64,000 nt of DNA, taken from positions 372,001-436,000 of the forward strand of contig CBDAUA010000004.1 in NCBI GenBank assembly GCA_965200425.1, in the 5' to 3' direction. Positions 46,116-54,720 of this stretch are shown here, piece by piece. The translations under genes were made by a program, and so were the position numbers. Below the pieces are notes generated by a model. It searched no databases. It worked only from the letters and a program-made list of their open reading frames with translations, and was not told where the DNA came from. The stretch is from JAJDZL01 sp965200425 (lineage in GTDB: Bacteria > Pseudomonadota > Gammaproteobacteria > Arenicellales > JAJDZL01). How positions within the stretch are numbered: the stretch's first letter is position 1; each line of letters opens with the position of its first letter.

Positions 46116-46817
46116 TTGACACTCTCGTTTATCTTCACCGCGATCTATTATTTGGTTGCTGTGATTTTTTGTGTAGGCATGATTTGGAAAATTGCCCTAT
46201 ACCTAAGAATTCCTTCAAAACATTTGATTCCTATCGCACCTGTCCCATCGACCCGATTCGGCGTAGTCATTCGGATGTTACGAGAAGTATTGTTCTTCGA
46301 GAGCTTGTTTCGAGCCAGCAAATGGACTTGGATTTTCGGGTGGGTGTTTCACTATGCATTACTCATCGTGCTGTTGCGTCACCTCTTTTTCGTTACACAA
46401 ACCCCATGGCAGTGGTTGACTTGGATATTTGTCCCGAGTGACATTGCTGCATGGGCAATGGCTATTGGGTTGCTTGGATTACTTGTGCGAAGAATTTTTG
46501 TTGATCGTGTTCGATATGTTTCTAATTTATCGGACTATTTGATGCTTTTTCTATTTTTGGCAATTGGAGTAACCGGAATGTTACTTCGCTATACAGCCCA
46601 TCATGAAATTTTTGCAGTGCGTGAGTTTGTTCTCGGACTCATCAAATTTTCACCTTCGGAGTTGCCTCGAAACTTGATTCTGTATTGCCATTTGAGTAGT
46701 GTTGCACTTCTATTTTTGGTTTACCCATTTAGTAAACTGATTCATTTCCCGGCATACTTTTTCAGTCCAAGTCACAATCAATTTTACGCCTCCAATGCGA
46801 GCATCAAAAGGAACTAA
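46116..46817 (+). CDS. dsrM: DsrM-like membrane cytochrome b subunit
   Basis: 233 residues with five predicted membrane helices, of the nitrate-reductase-gamma/HdrE/DsrM family. Conserved helix His residues (for example WVFHYALLIVLLRHLFF and CHLSSVALLFLVYPFSKLIHFP) would hold two b hemes. It links DsrK to the quinone pool. The start is TTG 46116; no better start exists without a stop. The dsrK gene overlaps its end or follows by 1 base. Confidence 0.88.
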   Translation: MTLSFIFTAIYYLVAVIFCVGMIWKIALYLRIPSKHLIPIAPVPSTRFGVVIRMLREVLFFESLFRASKWTWIFGWVFHYALLIVLLRHLFFVTQTPWQWLTWIFVPSDIAAWAMAIGLLGLLVRRIFVDRVRYVSNLSDYLMLFLFLAIGVTGMLLRYTAHHEIFAVREFVLGLIKFSPSELPRNLILYCHLSSVALLFLVYPFSKLIHFPAYFFSPSHNQFYASNASIKRN

Positions 46818-46818
46818 A

Positions 46819-48264
46819 GTGCAGTCTTTGCCACCCATCAACTTGAAATTGAAACATCAAGCTACTGCCGAAGTTCGTCCGTTTTTCAAAACGGACAATT
46901 TAGGTGAAGCATCTTTGGTTGAGAATTGGAAACAAGTTGCCATTGACAAACTAGGTGAAATCGTTCAATCCGACCGCGCAATCAGAGTATTTTTGGATAG
47001 CTGCGTGAAGTGTGGTGCCTGTACGGACAAGTGCCATTACTTTCTAGGGAATAAGGATCCCAAAAATATGCCTGTCGCCCGTCAAGATTTGATTCGTGGT
47101 GTTTATCGGCGTTATTTCACAACGAGTGGTCGTTTGTTTCCAAGTGTAGTCGGTGCGGTTGATCTGACAGAAGAATTATTACAACAATGGGCTACATATT
47201 ACTATCAATGCTCAGAGTGCCGACGTTGTTCAGTTTTTTGTCCATTTGGAATCGATACCGCAGAAATCACAATGGCTGGTCGTAGCATTCTTGATTCTGT
47301 AGGATTGGCTCAAAAATATATTCATCAGGTTATGGACAAAGGTACTCGTTTTGGAAACAATCTGGGTATGGTTGCGCCGGCGATTATTGATACTTTAGAG
47401 ACGCTAGAAGAAGAGATTTATGAAGATACTGGTACTAAAGTTCGACTTCCGGTAGATGAGTCGGGGGCCGAAGTGCTTTTTGTGGTGCCGTCTGCTGACT
47501 TCTACGCTGAACCTCATGTTGATGGTTTGATAGGCTGTGCCAAAATTTTCCATCAAACTGGGGTTTCTTGGACTCTATCGACCGTTGCATCGGAGGCATC
47601 AAATTTTGGTTTATTTGTAGCTGACGATTCCTATATGCAGCAGCTTGCAGAAAGAATCTACTTTGCCGCACTTGAATTAGGTGTGAACCAAATCGTCATC
47701 GGTGAATGCGGTCACGCCTGGAGAGTTGCAAGCAGTTACTGGGAAAAATTGATGCAACAAAATCAAACTTACATAAACAACCCTATTTCACCTCGTCACA
47801 TTTGTGAATTAACAGATGAATTGCTCGAAAGAGGTAGCTTAAAGCTGGATCAGTCAGTACACGAAGACAAGGTAGTCACCTTTCATGATTCTTGTAACGT
47901 AGCGCGAGCATCAAGTATGGGTAAATATCCACAGGATGTTTATCAAATACCTCGCCGCCTATTGCGAGCATCGTGTGCGACTTTCGTTGATATGGCAGCG
48001 GATTCAATACGCGAAAAAACCTTTTGTTGCGGTGGAGGGGGAGGATTGTTAACCGATGAGCTGATGGAAATTCGCATTCATGGAGCCTCACCAAGAGTAC
48101 GGGCATTGGAACACGTCATTTCAAGTCACGGAGTCACTCATATGGCTGCAATCTGTGCTATTTGTAAGAGTCAATTTCGCTCGGTTCTGCCGCACTATGG
48201 ATTGGGAGACGATATGATTGTAAGCCTGCATCAGCTCATTGGAGATGCAGTGATCCTCCAATAG
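46819..48264 (+). CDS. dsrK: DsrK-like heterodisulfide reductase subunit
   Basis: About 481 residues from GTG 46819, which has AAAGGAAC upstream; ATG 46795 is an alternative giving 489. Two ferredoxin motifs appear: CVKCGACTDKC and CSECRRCSVFCP. The C-terminal CCG-type site includes GECGHAW, FHDSCN and CCGGGGGLLTDE, which bind the noncubane cluster in HdrD/DsrK. DsrMK reduces or oxidises DsrC trisulfide, exchanging electrons with quinones. It closes the dsrEFHCMK run. Confidence 0.92.
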   Translation: MQSLPPINLKLKHQATAEVRPFFKTDNLGEASLVENWKQVAIDKLGEIVQSDRAIRVFLDSCVKCGACTDKCHYFLGNKDPKNMPVARQDLIRGVYRRYFTTSGRLFPSVVGAVDLTEELLQQWATYYYQCSECRRCSVFCPFGIDTAEITMAGRSILDSVGLAQKYIHQVMDKGTRFGNNLGMVAPAIIDTLETLEEEIYEDTGTKVRLPVDESGAEVLFVVPSADFYAEPHVDGLIGCAKIFHQTGVSWTLSTVASEASNFGLFVADDSYMQQLAERIYFAALELGVNQIVIGECGHAWRVASSYWEKLMQQNQTYINNPISPRHICELTDELLERGSLKLDQSVHEDKVVTFHDSCNVARASSMGKYPQDVYQIPRRLLRASCATFVDMAADSIREKTFCCGGGGGLLTDELMEIRIHGASPRVRALEHVISSHGVTHMAAICAICKSQFRSVLPHYGLGDDMIVSLHQLIGDAVILQ

Positions 48265-48315
48265 CTCGTTGTCAACTAGTATGAGAGTCTGCCGGAGGTA
48301 GTCGTACAAAGTTGG

Positions 48316-48627
48316 TTAACTGAAATTTCTAATTAGGTTTCGTTTAGAATCGAAACACTTCACTACGCGGCCAATAAAATCTGTCGATTCAACTCTTATC
48401 CACTCTTGATTTGTGTGTTTGCTTGTGTTGAGCATCCACTTGTCTTCGGTTTTTGCAATTTGTCCAAGTTCGATTTTGTTGGAGACTCTCGTTACCACGA
48501 AGTCATCATTCCGAATTGAACGAGTAGGATCGACGACTATGATCGAATCTTTGGGTAGTTCCGGTTCTAGGTGATCAGTAGCGACACGAAGTACGAATGA
48601 ATCACTGCTTTCACAAAAGCTATTCAT
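48316..48627 (-). CDS. Stand-alone S24/LexA-like C-terminal domain, catalytic Ser missing
   Basis: 103 residues resembling the peptidase-S24 fold of LexA or phage repressors: SFVLRVATDHLEPELPKDSIIVVDP at the N-terminus, then DDFVVTRVSNKIELGQI. The position of the G-D-S-M-x-P nucleophile reads TDHLEP, so the autocleavage Ser is absent. No DNA-binding domain is attached. It may be a remnant of a prophage repressor or a small regulatory protein. It is convergent to dsrK. Confidence 0.65.
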   Translation of the reverse strand: MNSFCESSDSFVLRVATDHLEPELPKDSIIVVDPTRSIRNDDFVVTRVSNKIELGQIAKTEDKWMLNTSKHTNQEWIRVESTDFIGRVVKCFDSKRNLIRNFS

Positions 48628-49276
48628 TGTTCAATAGTAGATTAAAGTTGTCAGAGAAATACCAACGAGAAATTTGGCTTAACTGTTCATAAGGTTCTAG
48701 ATCCGATATCTGTTCTTTTGTTGTTGGTTTGCCGTAGTGATTAAATCCATCTTTCTCATATCTATGGTGGCAGCTCGTTTTACTAAACTAATTGACTTCC
48801 TCATTCGACAATAAATCGATCGAGAACCTGTATAAAAATGCTCCATTTTGACCAACAACCACTTCATTTACTTCCTAATCGATAGTCATCATTTGTAAAT
48901 TGAGTACAGAGTTCAAAGCAGCAATACTCACGATTTTTTAAGTTGATCAGATCAAATCATTGTAGTGATTGAAACCTGGCGAAACAAAACTGTCTTCATC
49001 TTCCGAAAGCTGCGCGAAAGTTCGATATTTGAATCTTCAGCTGTCGACCAATAGAAAGCTTCGAAACCTTCAAATTGGCTTTGTAAAAACCCATTTTGAG
49101 GCATTGAAGCTTCACACGAACCAATACTTATATTGTCGAAAAATGCTGAGCTAGCGCAATTGCATGACTACAAAATTGCAAACGATTCGGATATATTGTT
49201 AGAGATTGCTGTGAGAAGATTACAACAACTTTCATTTGATGCAATTTTATAAGTGTAACGCTGTAAACTGCTAAAT
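48628..49276. other. Gene-free spacer
   Basis: 649 AT-rich bases. A 61-codon frame (48969-49154) has no Shine-Dalgarno or recognisable sequence. The promoter of the PhyH gene should lie here. No repeat or RNA was recognised. Confidence 0.4.
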
Positions 49277-50080
49277 ATGTTAGTCAAAAATATAACTAAT
49301 CATCATCAGATTAAATTATCCCAAGAGGATTTAGCGAGAATAAATCGGGATGGTTTCCTGCTTGTTAGAAATCTATGTCAAGAATCAACATGTAAGAACA
49401 TGTTAAAGGCGATCAACTCTGCTCTCCAACCAGCTTTGGCACCAGTTGAGTACGAAGCAGAAGTTCACTATCCAGGTGCACCAGAATCTCGAGAGGCCCC
49501 AGGTGGCGATACGCCTCGACGACTGCTCAATGCCATGGCTAGGGACGATGTGTTTCGTCAATGGGTGAAGGCAGAACAAGTCGGATCACTTGTCAAAGAC
49601 ATGCTCGGTACTTCACGAATTTTGGCTAGTCAAAATCACCACAACTGCATCATGACCAAGTACCCAGGTTACGGAAGTTCTACCGGTTGGCATCAGGACA
49701 TTCGTTATTGGAGATTCGATCGCCCTGAGCTGATTACGATGTGGTTGGCCCTAGGTAAAGAACACAAAGAAAATGGGAGTCTTTCGGTTATTCCCGGAAC
49801 CCATGCGATGCACTTTGATCGAGGACAATTTGACAAGGCTTACTTCTTTAGAACGGATTTAGAGCGAAACAATGAACTTGTAGAATTAGCTGTTGACATT
49901 GAAATGTCAGCGGGTGATGTTTTGTTCTTTCACTGTCGACTCCTTCATTGTGCACAAAGAAACAATTCGGATCGAGTAAAACTTTCTGTTGTATTCACAT
50001 ATCATGCATCGGACAACCATCCAATTGCTGGAACTAGATCAGCTGAACACCCAGATATTGAAATGGACTTTGAAAAATGA
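49277..50080 (+). CDS. Phytanoyl-CoA dioxygenase (PhyH) family protein
   Basis: 267 residues, Fe(II)/2-oxoglutarate-type oxygenase fold. The iron ligands are WHQDIRYW (His and Asp, ~138-145) and the distal His in RLLHCAQRN (~217-225). IPGTHAMHFDRG lies between them. Substrates in this family range from phytanoyl-CoA to ectoine and phosphonates, so none is assigned. The next small gene overlaps by 4 bp (ATGA). Confidence 0.87.
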   Translation: MLVKNITNHHQIKLSQEDLARINRDGFLLVRNLCQESTCKNMLKAINSALQPALAPVEYEAEVHYPGAPESREAPGGDTPRRLLNAMARDDVFRQWVKAEQVGSLVKDMLGTSRILASQNHHNCIMTKYPGYGSSTGWHQDIRYWRFDRPELITMWLALGKEHKENGSLSVIPGTHAMHFDRGQFDKAYFFRTDLERNNELVELAVDIEMSAGDVLFFHCRLLHCAQRNNSDRVKLSVVFTYHASDNHPIAGTRSAEHPDIEMDFEK

Positions 50081-50280
50081 AATTACTCGGATTTTTACTC
50101 TATCCCATCATGCTCGTAATTCTTCTCACGATGTGGAATCGAGTACGTGGGATGAAACTCGAAGAAATTGTGGCAAAGTCAGCCGAGGAGCACCATCAAG
50201 TCAATGAGATCTTTTCGCATCATCCAATGGGAGGAGACTGGCCACAGTTTGAGAATTGGAAGAGAGAAATCAATCACTAA
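50077..50280 (+). CDS. Small single-helix membrane protein
   Basis: 67 residues. One hydrophobic N-terminal helix (LLGFLLYPIMLVILLTMW) is followed by a charged tail (KLEEIVAKSAEEHHQVNEIF). I do not recognise it. The ATGA overlap with the PhyH gene argues that it is translated and functionally linked to it. It may be a membrane tether or partner. Confidence 0.6.
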   Translation: MKLLGFLLYPIMLVILLTMWNRVRGMKLEEIVAKSAEEHHQVNEIFSHHPMGGDWPQFENWKREINH

Positions 50281-50307
50281 TGCTTTGAATCTTGGTGCGT
50301 GTAGTTG

Positions 50308-51096
50308 ATGGCGACGATCAATACATTCACAGAGCACAAGAAAAACAGCTCTAAATTCGCTTGTATCACTGCCTATGGCTACTGCGAAGCCTATGCAGCC
50401 AGTAGCGTAGGGATTGAACTTCTACTCGTTGGTGACTCCTTGGGCATGGTGATTCAAGGACATGACAGCAGTCTACCGGTTACGATTGAAGACGTCGCTT
50501 ATCATGTTCGTTGTGTCCGCAGAGGTAACCAAGGTGCCTTACTCATGGCTGATCTACCATTTATGAGTTATTACACCGAAAATGCAACTCTTGAAAACGC
50601 CGCACGACTAATGCGAGAAGGCGCGCATGTAGTCAAACTAGAAGGCGGTGCATGGTTAGCTGAATCTACTCGGTTGCTAGTGGAAAGAGGTGTTCCAGTT
50701 TGTGCTCACATGGGTTTAACCCCTCAATCGGTCAATCACCTTGGAGGGTATCGAGTTCAAGGACGCGACCCTGTAAAAGCGCAGGCTATGATTGATGAAG
50801 CACTTGTATTACAGCAAGCCGGTGCAAGTTTCGTTCTATTGGAATGCGTGCCGGTTTCCTTAGGTAAAGCGATTGCGGAAAAATTGGAAGTTCCAGTGAT
50901 CGGAATTGGAGCCGGACCACATACTGATGGTCAGATCATGGTGCTACATGACCTGCTAGGTTTGTATCCAGGAAAACCCGCAAAATTTGTAAAAAACTAT
51001 TTGTCAACAAATTCGAGTGTTCAGGCTGCAATTCAAGAATACGTGTTCGATGTCAAGAACGGAAAATTTCCAGCCCCTGAGCAATGTTATGTATGA
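50308..51096 (+). CDS. panB: 3-methyl-2-oxobutanoate hydroxymethyltransferase
   Basis: 262 residues from ATG 50308. First step of pantothenate synthesis, using methylene-tetrahydrofolate and 2-oxoisovalerate. Family blocks are VGDSLGMVIQGHDSSLPVT (metal-binding Asp), AHMGLTPQSVN, and GIGAGPHTDGQIMVLHDLLG. The length is standard. panC is not adjacent; a DUF488 gene overlaps its stop by 8 bp. Confidence 0.95.
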   Translation: MATINTFTEHKKNSSKFACITAYGYCEAYAASSVGIELLLVGDSLGMVIQGHDSSLPVTIEDVAYHVRCVRRGNQGALLMADLPFMSYYTENATLENAARLMREGAHVVKLEGGAWLAESTRLLVERGVPVCAHMGLTPQSVNHLGGYRVQGRDPVKAQAMIDEALVLQQAGASFVLLECVPVSLGKAIAEKLEVPVIGIGAGPHTDGQIMVLHDLLGLYPGKPAKFVKNYLSTNSSVQAAIQEYVFDVKNGKFPAPEQCYV

Positions 51097-51646
51097 CTCG
51101 AGTGCCACAATATGGACCGCTGGCTACGGTCATCGAACCTTAGCCGAATTTGTCTCCTTAATTACTGCCTTTCATATCGATATAGTCGTAGACATCCGGT
51201 CTGTTCCAATTCCCTACAAAGGTGCGAAATTCGCATCCGATCAATTGCGTGAAGCATTGGAGAGGCGATCAATTCAATTTCATCGTGCCGGTCACCAGCT
51301 AGGATGTAGCAAAAAAGCTTCCAGCAATACAGCCCACATGGCTCTTCGCAAGTCATTACGTGGCTATGCGGAGCACATGTCGACACCTGTATTTAAGCAG
51401 GGAATCAAGCAATTGATAAACCTAGCAAAACACAATCGTGTAATTCTGGTGTCGGAAACAAAGGACTATGAATTTTGTCATCGAAAGTTAATAGCTGATT
51501 ATCTTTTGTTGACGGAAGGTTGGAACTTATTTCACATTTTGGAGAATCATCTCGTCGTAGAGCACACTCTGACTGGCTATGTACGATATGAATATGATTC
51601 AATCATATATGATGGTTCAGGAGCACAGAATTTGGTTGTTCACTAA
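51089..51646 (+). CDS. DUF488 family protein
   Basis: 185 residues from ATG 51089, overlapping the panB stop. TAGYGHRTLAEFVSLI, VVDIRSVPIPYKG, FHRAGHQLGC and VSETKDYEFCHRKLIADYL are the conserved blocks of DUF488. The Cys-His pair near the C-terminus is kept. Function of the family is not established; it is sometimes linked with DNA or nucleotide metabolism. Confidence 0.85.
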   Translation: MYDSSATIWTAGYGHRTLAEFVSLITAFHIDIVVDIRSVPIPYKGAKFASDQLREALERRSIQFHRAGHQLGCSKKASSNTAHMALRKSLRGYAEHMSTPVFKQGIKQLINLAKHNRVILVSETKDYEFCHRKLIADYLLLTEGWNLFHILENHLVVEHTLTGYVRYEYDSIIYDGSGAQNLVVH

Positions 51647-51746
51647 CTGAAGATAAGGAATAATCGATTCAGAGAAAGTTTCCATTTAATGTTTTATTTC
51701 CAAATTATGTACATGAAATTATTAAGAAAAATGGTGAGAGAAATAG

Positions 51747-52418
51747 ATGATGTTTAACTTCTTTCAACGTGCTATAACAATGCCGACCCAGGACGAGGCA
51801 ATCGCCGGACGAAGCCGACCGATCAAGACATCTGAAATCCACTATGTGAACGGAAAGTCGATGTTTGCCCCCTATACGGAGGGAACTGAGCTAGCAATGT
51901 TCGGTGCAGGTTGTTTTTGGGGTGTCGAGAAGCGATTTTGGATGCTGAAAGGAGTATACGTTACAGCTTCGGGATACTCAGCGGGGTTTACAAAGAATCC
52001 AACTTATAAGGAAGTTTGTTCAGGTCAAACGGGGCACAACGAAGTGGTGAGGGTAGTGTTTTATCCCAACCAAATTACTTATGGAAAATTACTCAGTAAT
52101 TTCTGGGAGTGTCACGATCCGACTCAAGGTATGCGCCAAGGTAATGATATCGGTACCCAATATCGTTCTGGGATTTATACCTACAATTCCGAACAGAATC
52201 GACTTGCTTCGGCATCGTATCGAAACTATCAAGATGCTTTGCGTAAAAGAGGGTATGGGTTGGTCACAACTGAAATTCGAGAAGCAACTGAGTTCTATTA
52301 CGCCGAGGATTATCACCAACAGTACCTGGCAAAAAATCCGGGTGGCTATTGCGGACTTGGCGGAACCGGGGTATGTTATGTTCCCGAGCAAAAAGAACGA
52401 CTTGCTCAACGAATGTAG
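51747..52418 (+). CDS. msrA: Peptide-methionine (S)-S-oxide reductase
   Basis: 223 residues. The catalytic Cys lies in FGAGCFWGVEKRFW (~52-65). SGYSAGFTKNPTYKEVCSGQTGHNEVV and the WECHDPTQ block complete the MsrA signature, and the C-terminal NPGGYCGLGGTGV supplies a resolving Cys. It repairs oxidised methionine. Two adjacent ATGs (51747 and 51750) are both possible starts; GAGAG lies upstream. Confidence 0.94.
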   Translation: MMFNFFQRAITMPTQDEAIAGRSRPIKTSEIHYVNGKSMFAPYTEGTELAMFGAGCFWGVEKRFWMLKGVYVTASGYSAGFTKNPTYKEVCSGQTGHNEVVRVVFYPNQITYGKLLSNFWECHDPTQGMRQGNDIGTQYRSGIYTYNSEQNRLASASYRNYQDALRKRGYGLVTTEIREATEFYYAEDYHQQYLAKNPGGYCGLGGTGVCYVPEQKERLAQRM

Positions 52419-53032
52419 GCATGCTCATCGAATTCAAGCCCAACGAGAAGGAGTGCAATTGCCCTCAGCTGTCCAAAGAAAAAATTGGCTTACTGGAATT
52501 ATTCCAAGTTGAATTCCAGATAGGCTGTTTCTTGAGATAAACGTAGGCTTGAAGTATTCAATAATCTCGTACGATTTTGATACTCTTACGAGCCAAATTT
52601 AGACAAATCTATTGTCGGTTAAAGAATGCCATTGGAAATTACTCACTAACTTGAGTGCTTGCTTTGTAGCGGTGGTGATGACGAACTTAGGCCGTGTCAA
52701 TTTGAACGGTACCCAAAGTGCGTAACTTATTCTCTTTGTTGTTAGAGCTTGATGCAGTCGTAGCATTTGGCATCCTATACCGAAATTGTTCTAACGACTG
52801 AGAAGCACCAAAATTTAGATTGCTTGAATTGATCGCAATTGATTGCCAATTTTTAAAATTACTTTCAGTCGATATTGGTACAGTAAATGCCAAATACAAA
52901 CGAAAATGGATTATTCGTTGTTGAAATACTTTGGTAGCATTTGCTGTCCAGAATGCAGATCGCGCACGCCTTCCATTTTCTTGGCGAAGACATGACAGTC
53001 GTCTATCTCTAGAGCTCTATCACCGAGTACTT
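52419..53032. other. Gene-poor spacer before the Rieske oxygenase
   Basis: 614 bases. An in-frame extension of the oxygenase reaches 52931, but those 34 residues do not look like the family. A 70-codon minus-strand frame (52687-52899) is low-complexity and unsupported. The oxygenase promoter is expected here. Confidence 0.4.
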
Positions 53033-54139
53033 ATGGAAACGCCAACTCTTATACGTTCTCTGGATGCTCGTTATTACACGGATGAGGAAGTTTTTCACCA
53101 AGAGCGAGATGGACTTTTGGCTCGATCTTGGCAATATGCCGGACACTCATCGCAATTGCAAAAAGCTGGCGATTACTTTACTTTTGAAATAGCAGGTGAG
53201 AATCTTTGTTGTGTTCGATTGAAAGATGGCTCGATTCGAGCCTACTATAATGTCTGTCAACATCGAGCCCACGAATTACTTAGGGGAGCTGGAAATTGCA
53301 AGGCAATTGTCTGCCCTTATCATGCTTGGACCTATGATTTAAATGGGCAGCTTCGTGCTGGACCCAATATCGACAGTGTGCCTGGATTCGACAAATCGAA
53401 GATATCTTTGGTGTCCGTGAAATTGGAAGATTTTCACGGATTCATATTTGCAAATCTGGATCCTAATGCTGCGCCTATGGATGACTGGTTTCCCCAAGTG
53501 AGATCAGAATTGCTTGAATTTGTTCCGCATATTGCACGATTAAGACCTTACACCACAAAAATTTTTGTCGAGCAATGCAATTGGAAAGTGGCGATAGAGA
53601 ATTATTCTGAGTGTTATCACTGCAAATACAACCACTCGGCACTAGCTACAGGCGTGTTTCGAACGGATACATACGATATTCAGCCACAGGGATTTTGTCT
53701 TCGACATACAGCAAAATGTCAAAATCTAGAGCGAATGGGTTACCCAGTTGACTTAGATTCCAATAGCACTGCTGGTAAATATTCGTCATGGTTCTTGTGG
53801 CCGATGTTCTCTTTTCAAGTATTTCCGGGCAATGTATTGAACACATATTGTTGGCGAGATGTCGATGTTTCGCAGGTTCGAGTTTTGCGAGGTTGGTATA
53901 CACTCGACGGCTTAGAATCAACAGTAATTCGTGATCTAGCGGCATTAGATCATCAAACTACCGTTACCGAAGATATTCGAATTGTCGAGTCGGTTCAACG
54001 AGGATTAAAGTCTAGAGGGTACAGCCCTGGTCCATTGGTTTTAGATCCTGAATTTGGAATCAATTCGGAGCACTCGATCAGGACGCTACAGGAGTGGATG
54101 ATTGGAGATTTCAGACCACAAACCTGTGGTGTGAAGTAA
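53033..54139 (+). CDS. Rieske non-heme iron oxygenase alpha subunit (GbcA / stachydrine-demethylase-like)
   Basis: 368 residues from ATG 53033. The Rieske ligands are CQH (YNVCQHRAH) and CPYH (VCPYHAWTYD). The mononuclear-iron motif NYSECYHCKYNH closely resembles the NYxECYHC pattern of glycine-betaine and stachydrine (proline betaine) demethylases. These N-demethylate quaternary ammonium compounds and release formaldehyde. No reductase gene is adjacent. The neighbours (CMD protein, HpbD-like enzyme, ABC importer) fit betaine use. The substrate assignment is inference. Confidence 0.87.
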   Translation: METPTLIRSLDARYYTDEEVFHQERDGLLARSWQYAGHSSQLQKAGDYFTFEIAGENLCCVRLKDGSIRAYYNVCQHRAHELLRGAGNCKAIVCPYHAWTYDLNGQLRAGPNIDSVPGFDKSKISLVSVKLEDFHGFIFANLDPNAAPMDDWFPQVRSELLEFVPHIARLRPYTTKIFVEQCNWKVAIENYSECYHCKYNHSALATGVFRTDTYDIQPQGFCLRHTAKCQNLERMGYPVDLDSNSTAGKYSSWFLWPMFSFQVFPGNVLNTYCWRDVDVSQVRVLRGWYTLDGLESTVIRDLAALDHQTTVTEDIRIVESVQRGLKSRGYSPGPLVLDPEFGINSEHSIRTLQEWMIGDFRPQTCGVK

Positions 54140-54207
54140 TCTCATTCATCAGATTGCCGATAACTTGGCAAAGTCAAATTGAATCAATTGAAGGAGGAAA
54201 GCGAGAT

Positions 54208-54588
54208 ATGGACAGAGAACTATTTGAAATAGGTTTGGCGAAGCGAAAGGAAACACTGGGTAAAGACTACGTAGAAAGGAATCTAGAAGCAGCGGATGAC
54301 TTCTCCCGACCGTTTCAAGAAGTATTGACCGAGTATTGTTGGGGTTTCGGTTGGGGTGATGAAACGATCGATCTGAAGACACGTTCAATGATGAATCTTA
54401 CCATGTTAGCTGGGCTCGATAAAATGGACGAGTGGGGGCTTCATTGTCGTGGCGCTCTAAACAACGGGGTGAGCAAAGAAGAAATTCGCTCCATCATTCA
54501 TGTGATTGCGATTTATTGCGGTGTTCCACAGGCCTTACAGTGTTTTCGAGTAGCTCGAGCTGTTTTGCAAGAAGAAAATATGCTTTAG
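54208..54588 (+). CDS. Carboxymuconolactone decarboxylase (CMD) family protein
   Basis: 126 residues from ATG 54208, preceded by a strong AAGGAGG. EYCWGFGWGDETIDLKTRSM, LGLxKMDEWGLHCRGALNNG-like LDKMDEWGLHCRGALNNG, and GVSKEEIRSIIHVIAIYCGVP match 4-carboxymuconolactone decarboxylases. The catalytic Cys-x-x-x-His of AhpD types is not obvious, so it is nearer to PcaC-like members. Role beside the oxygenase is unknown. Confidence 0.87.
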   Translation: MDRELFEIGLAKRKETLGKDYVERNLEAADDFSRPFQEVLTEYCWGFGWGDETIDLKTRSMMNLTMLAGLDKMDEWGLHCRGALNNGVSKEEIRSIIHVIAIYCGVPQALQCFRVARAVLQEENML

Positions 54589-54720
54589 AATCGGACTCTC
54601 AGAGGTCTTCAAGTGAGTCCTTCTGCATCTTCGAATGATCAATTGTCTACTATGCTTCATAGATTCCACCCAATTACTCCAATAATTTCCTAAACCAATT
54701 TTTGGAAAAGTCAACCTCTA

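Noticed and set aside
52687..52899. 70-codon minus-strand frame before the Rieske oxygenase
   Set aside because: Low-complexity Ser/Asn-rich product with no start signal or family resemblance.
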